A DNA stretch of 7,375 nucleotides, taken from positions 1-7,375 of the forward strand of contig JBCBSH010000208.1 in the NCBI GenBank assembly GCA_039819285.1, in the 5' to 3' direction. The notes under the pieces were generated by a model that was given only the letters and a program-made list of their open reading frames with translations, was not told where the DNA came from and made no database searches. Positions 6,266 through 7,375 of this stretch are shown piece after piece; positions within the stretch are counted from its first letter, which is position 1, and each line of letters opens with the position of its first letter. The DNA is from JANQGH01 sp039819285. Lineage in GTDB: Bacteria > Pseudomonadota > Alphaproteobacteria > DSM-16000 > Inquilinaceae. The translations under genes were made by a program, and so were the position numbers.

Positions 6266-7239
6266 TGGGTGACCTCGAAACCGGGATGGGCACGGTTGGT
6301 GCCAGCGCTAACGCGGTTCTCTCGGCCACCGCCGAGACCACGGGCCGTCTGGACAAGGTGCTGGCTGATGCCCTGCCCGACCTGACGCGATCGCGCCTGA
6401 AGGCCCTGATCGAGGACGGCCTGGCGACGATCGACGAGGCCACGGTACGAGACCCGTCGGCGCGGGTCAAACCCGGCCAGCGCCTGACCGTCGCGGTGCC
6501 TCCGGCCGCACCGGCCAAGGCCGAGCCCCAAGCCATCCCCCTCGACATCGTCTATGAAGATGACTGGCTGCTGGTGGTCAACAAGCCTGCGGGGCTGGTG
6601 GTTCATCCCGCGCCCGGCAACCGCGACGGAACCTTGGTCAATGCCCTTTTGGCCCATTGCGGCGCCAGCCTGTCCGGCATCGGCGGTGTCGCCCGGCCGG
6701 GCATCGTTCACCGCCTGGACAAGGATACCAGCGGCCTGATGGTGGTGGCCAAGACCGATGCGGCGCATGTGGCGCTAAAGGCGCAGTTCCTCGATCGCAG
6801 CCTGACCCGGACCTATTGGGCACTGGCCCATGGCGTGCCCTGGCCACGGCAAGGAACCATTGACGCCCCGATCGGCCGCAGCCCCCGCAATCGTAAGAAG
6901 ATGGCCGTCGTCGCCGGCGGCCGACCAGCCTTGACAGCCTACCGGACAATTACCACTTTTAGTACATGCGCCAGCCTTTTGGAGTGTCGCCTCAGTACCG
7001 GGCGGACCCACCAGATTCGGGTTCATCTGGCATCGATCGGACATCCGGTGATCGGCGACCCGCTCTATGGTCGGGCGAGTAAGCGGGCGGGGGCTGAGAG
7101 TCTGATGCTGGACCGTCAGGCGCTGCACGCCAAGATACTCTCCTTCATCCACCCAAGCACGCAACAACGCAAGAGATTCGAGGTCGACATTCCTAACGAT
7201 ATGAAAGCTTTGGTCAGAAAATTGGAATTAATCCAGTAA
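6265..7239 (+). CDS. rluD: Ribosomal large subunit pseudouridine synthase, RluA/RluD family
   Basis: Isomerises uridines to pseudouridine in 23S rRNA; E. coli RluD acts on helix 69 (1911, 1915, 1917). The 324-residue length fits. An N-terminal S4 RNA-binding domain occupies about 27-75 (GRLDKVLADALPDLTRSRLK opening). The catalytic domain begins at IVYEDDWLLVVNKPAGLVVHP (95-115). The family motif GIVHRLDKDTSGLMV (146-160) places the catalytic aspartate at Asp152. CRLSTGRTHQIRVHLA (241-256) is the second conserved motif, and GHPVIGDPLYG (259-269) follows. The ATG at 6265 has AGGG (6255-6258) six bases upstream; an in-frame ATG at 6286 is a weaker alternative. The S4 domain and length favour RluD over the other RluA members, but specificity is not proven. 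It is divergent from the small membrane-protein gene with overlapping start codons. Codons in the last 50 residues are less GC-rich than in the rest. Confidence 0.93.
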   Translation: MGDLETGMGTVGASANAVLSATAETTGRLDKVLADALPDLTRSRLKALIEDGLATIDEATVRDPSARVKPGQRLTVAVPPAAPAKAEPQAIPLDIVYEDDWLLVVNKPAGLVVHPAPGNRDGTLVNALLAHCGASLSGIGGVARPGIVHRLDKDTSGLMVVAKTDAAHVALKAQFLDRSLTRTYWALAHGVPWPRQGTIDAPIGRSPRNRKKMAVVAGGRPALTAYRTITTFSTCASLLECRLSTGRTHQIRVHLASIGHPVIGDPLYGRASKRAGAESLMLDRQALHAKILSFIHPSTQQRKRFEVDIPNDMKALVRKLELIQ

Positions 7240-7240
7240 T

Positions 7241-7270
7241 TTGGCGGGTGCGCCAGAAAAGCGCTATACT
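7241..7270 (+). promoter_or_regulatory. Sigma-70-type promoter after rluD
   Basis: TTGGCG (7241-7246) and TATACT (7265-7270) are 18 bases apart, two bases past the rluD stop codon. The -10 differs from consensus at one position. The -35 lies within a small inverted repeat TGGCG-GGTG-CGCCA (7242-7255). A start around 7277 would give a leader of about 100 bases before the gene that begins outside the window, plausibly rpoH by the usual alphaproteobacterial order. Confidence 0.55.
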
Positions 7271-7292
7271 GTGTAAACGGTCACTGAGGTTG

Positions 7293-7366
7293 ATGGCCCG
7301 ATGGCATAGCTTCAAACCGTCCTGGGCTGCCGCATGAGCGGGGCCCGTCGAGACATTCGGAACTGA
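7293..7366 (+). other. Leader region with two tiny overlapping reading frames and a hairpin
   Basis: Inside the presumed leader, ATG at 7293 opens a 14-codon frame (MARWHSFKPSWAAA) ending TGA at 7335-7337. A second ATG at 7334 overlaps that stop as ATGA and gives a 10-codon frame (MSGARRDIRN) ending TGA at 7364-7366. The first has a GAGG three bases before its ATG, closer than ideal. A hairpin overlaps both: GGGC (7324-7327) with GCCC (7343-7346) and CCGC (7330-7333) with GCGG (7338-7341), with the ATGA overlap as the loop. Whether these frames are translated is unknown; frames this short arise by chance. Confidence 0.25.
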
Positions 7367-7370
7367 AGGA
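7365..7370 (+). promoter_or_regulatory. Shine-Dalgarno-like sequence for a gene starting just beyond the window
   Basis: GAAGGA ends five bases before the window edge. If an ATG follows at 7376 or soon after, the spacing is right. The expected gene from common synteny is rpoH (sigma-32), but no codon of it is in the window. Confidence 0.4.
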
Positions 7371-7375
7371 TCCCC

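Overview
The window looks like chromosomal DNA of a GC-rich alphaproteobacterium. The third codon positions are strongly GC-biased, and the right end has the alphaproteobacterial arrangement of a small membrane protein back to back with an RluD-type pseudouridine synthase. That pair is commonly followed by rpoH, which would start just outside the window. Genus cannot be assigned from the sequence alone.

Left part (1-4060, all on the minus strand, read right to left). This is a carbohydrate or polyol utilisation operon. In order of transcription it encodes a secreted RbsB-type sugar-binding protein (4060-3065), a zinc-dependent medium-chain dehydrogenase resembling galactitol-1-phosphate 5-dehydrogenase (2954-1932), an FGGY-family kinase (1832-312), and the N-terminal 105 residues of a SorC-family regulator (315 to beyond position 1). 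The last two genes overlap by four bases (ATGA). The expected logic is capture of a sugar or polyol in the periplasm, oxidation and phosphorylation in the cytoplasm, and control by a sugar-phosphate-responsive SorC protein. The substrate cannot be read from sequence. No ABC permease or ATPase gene lies in the window. The long upstream region carries a cluster of GAGCA/TGCTC half-sites that are candidate operators. The gap after the binding-protein gene contains two strong hairpins.

Middle (4061-4828). About 640 bases have no convincing gene. They hold the presumed operon promoter and operators and a short protein-like reading frame that may be a gene remnant. Next comes a tRNA-Glu(CTC) gene with an encoded CCA end, on the minus strand.

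Right part (4829-7375). A low-specificity L-threonine aldolase (ltaE) and a 95-residue single-span membrane protein lie on the minus strand. The membrane protein's TTG start codon shares one base with the ATG of the divergent rluD on the plus strand. After rluD there is a good sigma-70-type promoter, a leader with a hairpin and two tiny overlapping reading frames, and a Shine-Dalgarno-like sequence at the window edge.

Nothing here is a clearly new type of system. The points most worth a second look are the unassigned catabolic operon with its operator cluster, the intercistronic hairpins, the overlapping divergent starts at rluD, and the structured leader downstream of rluD.
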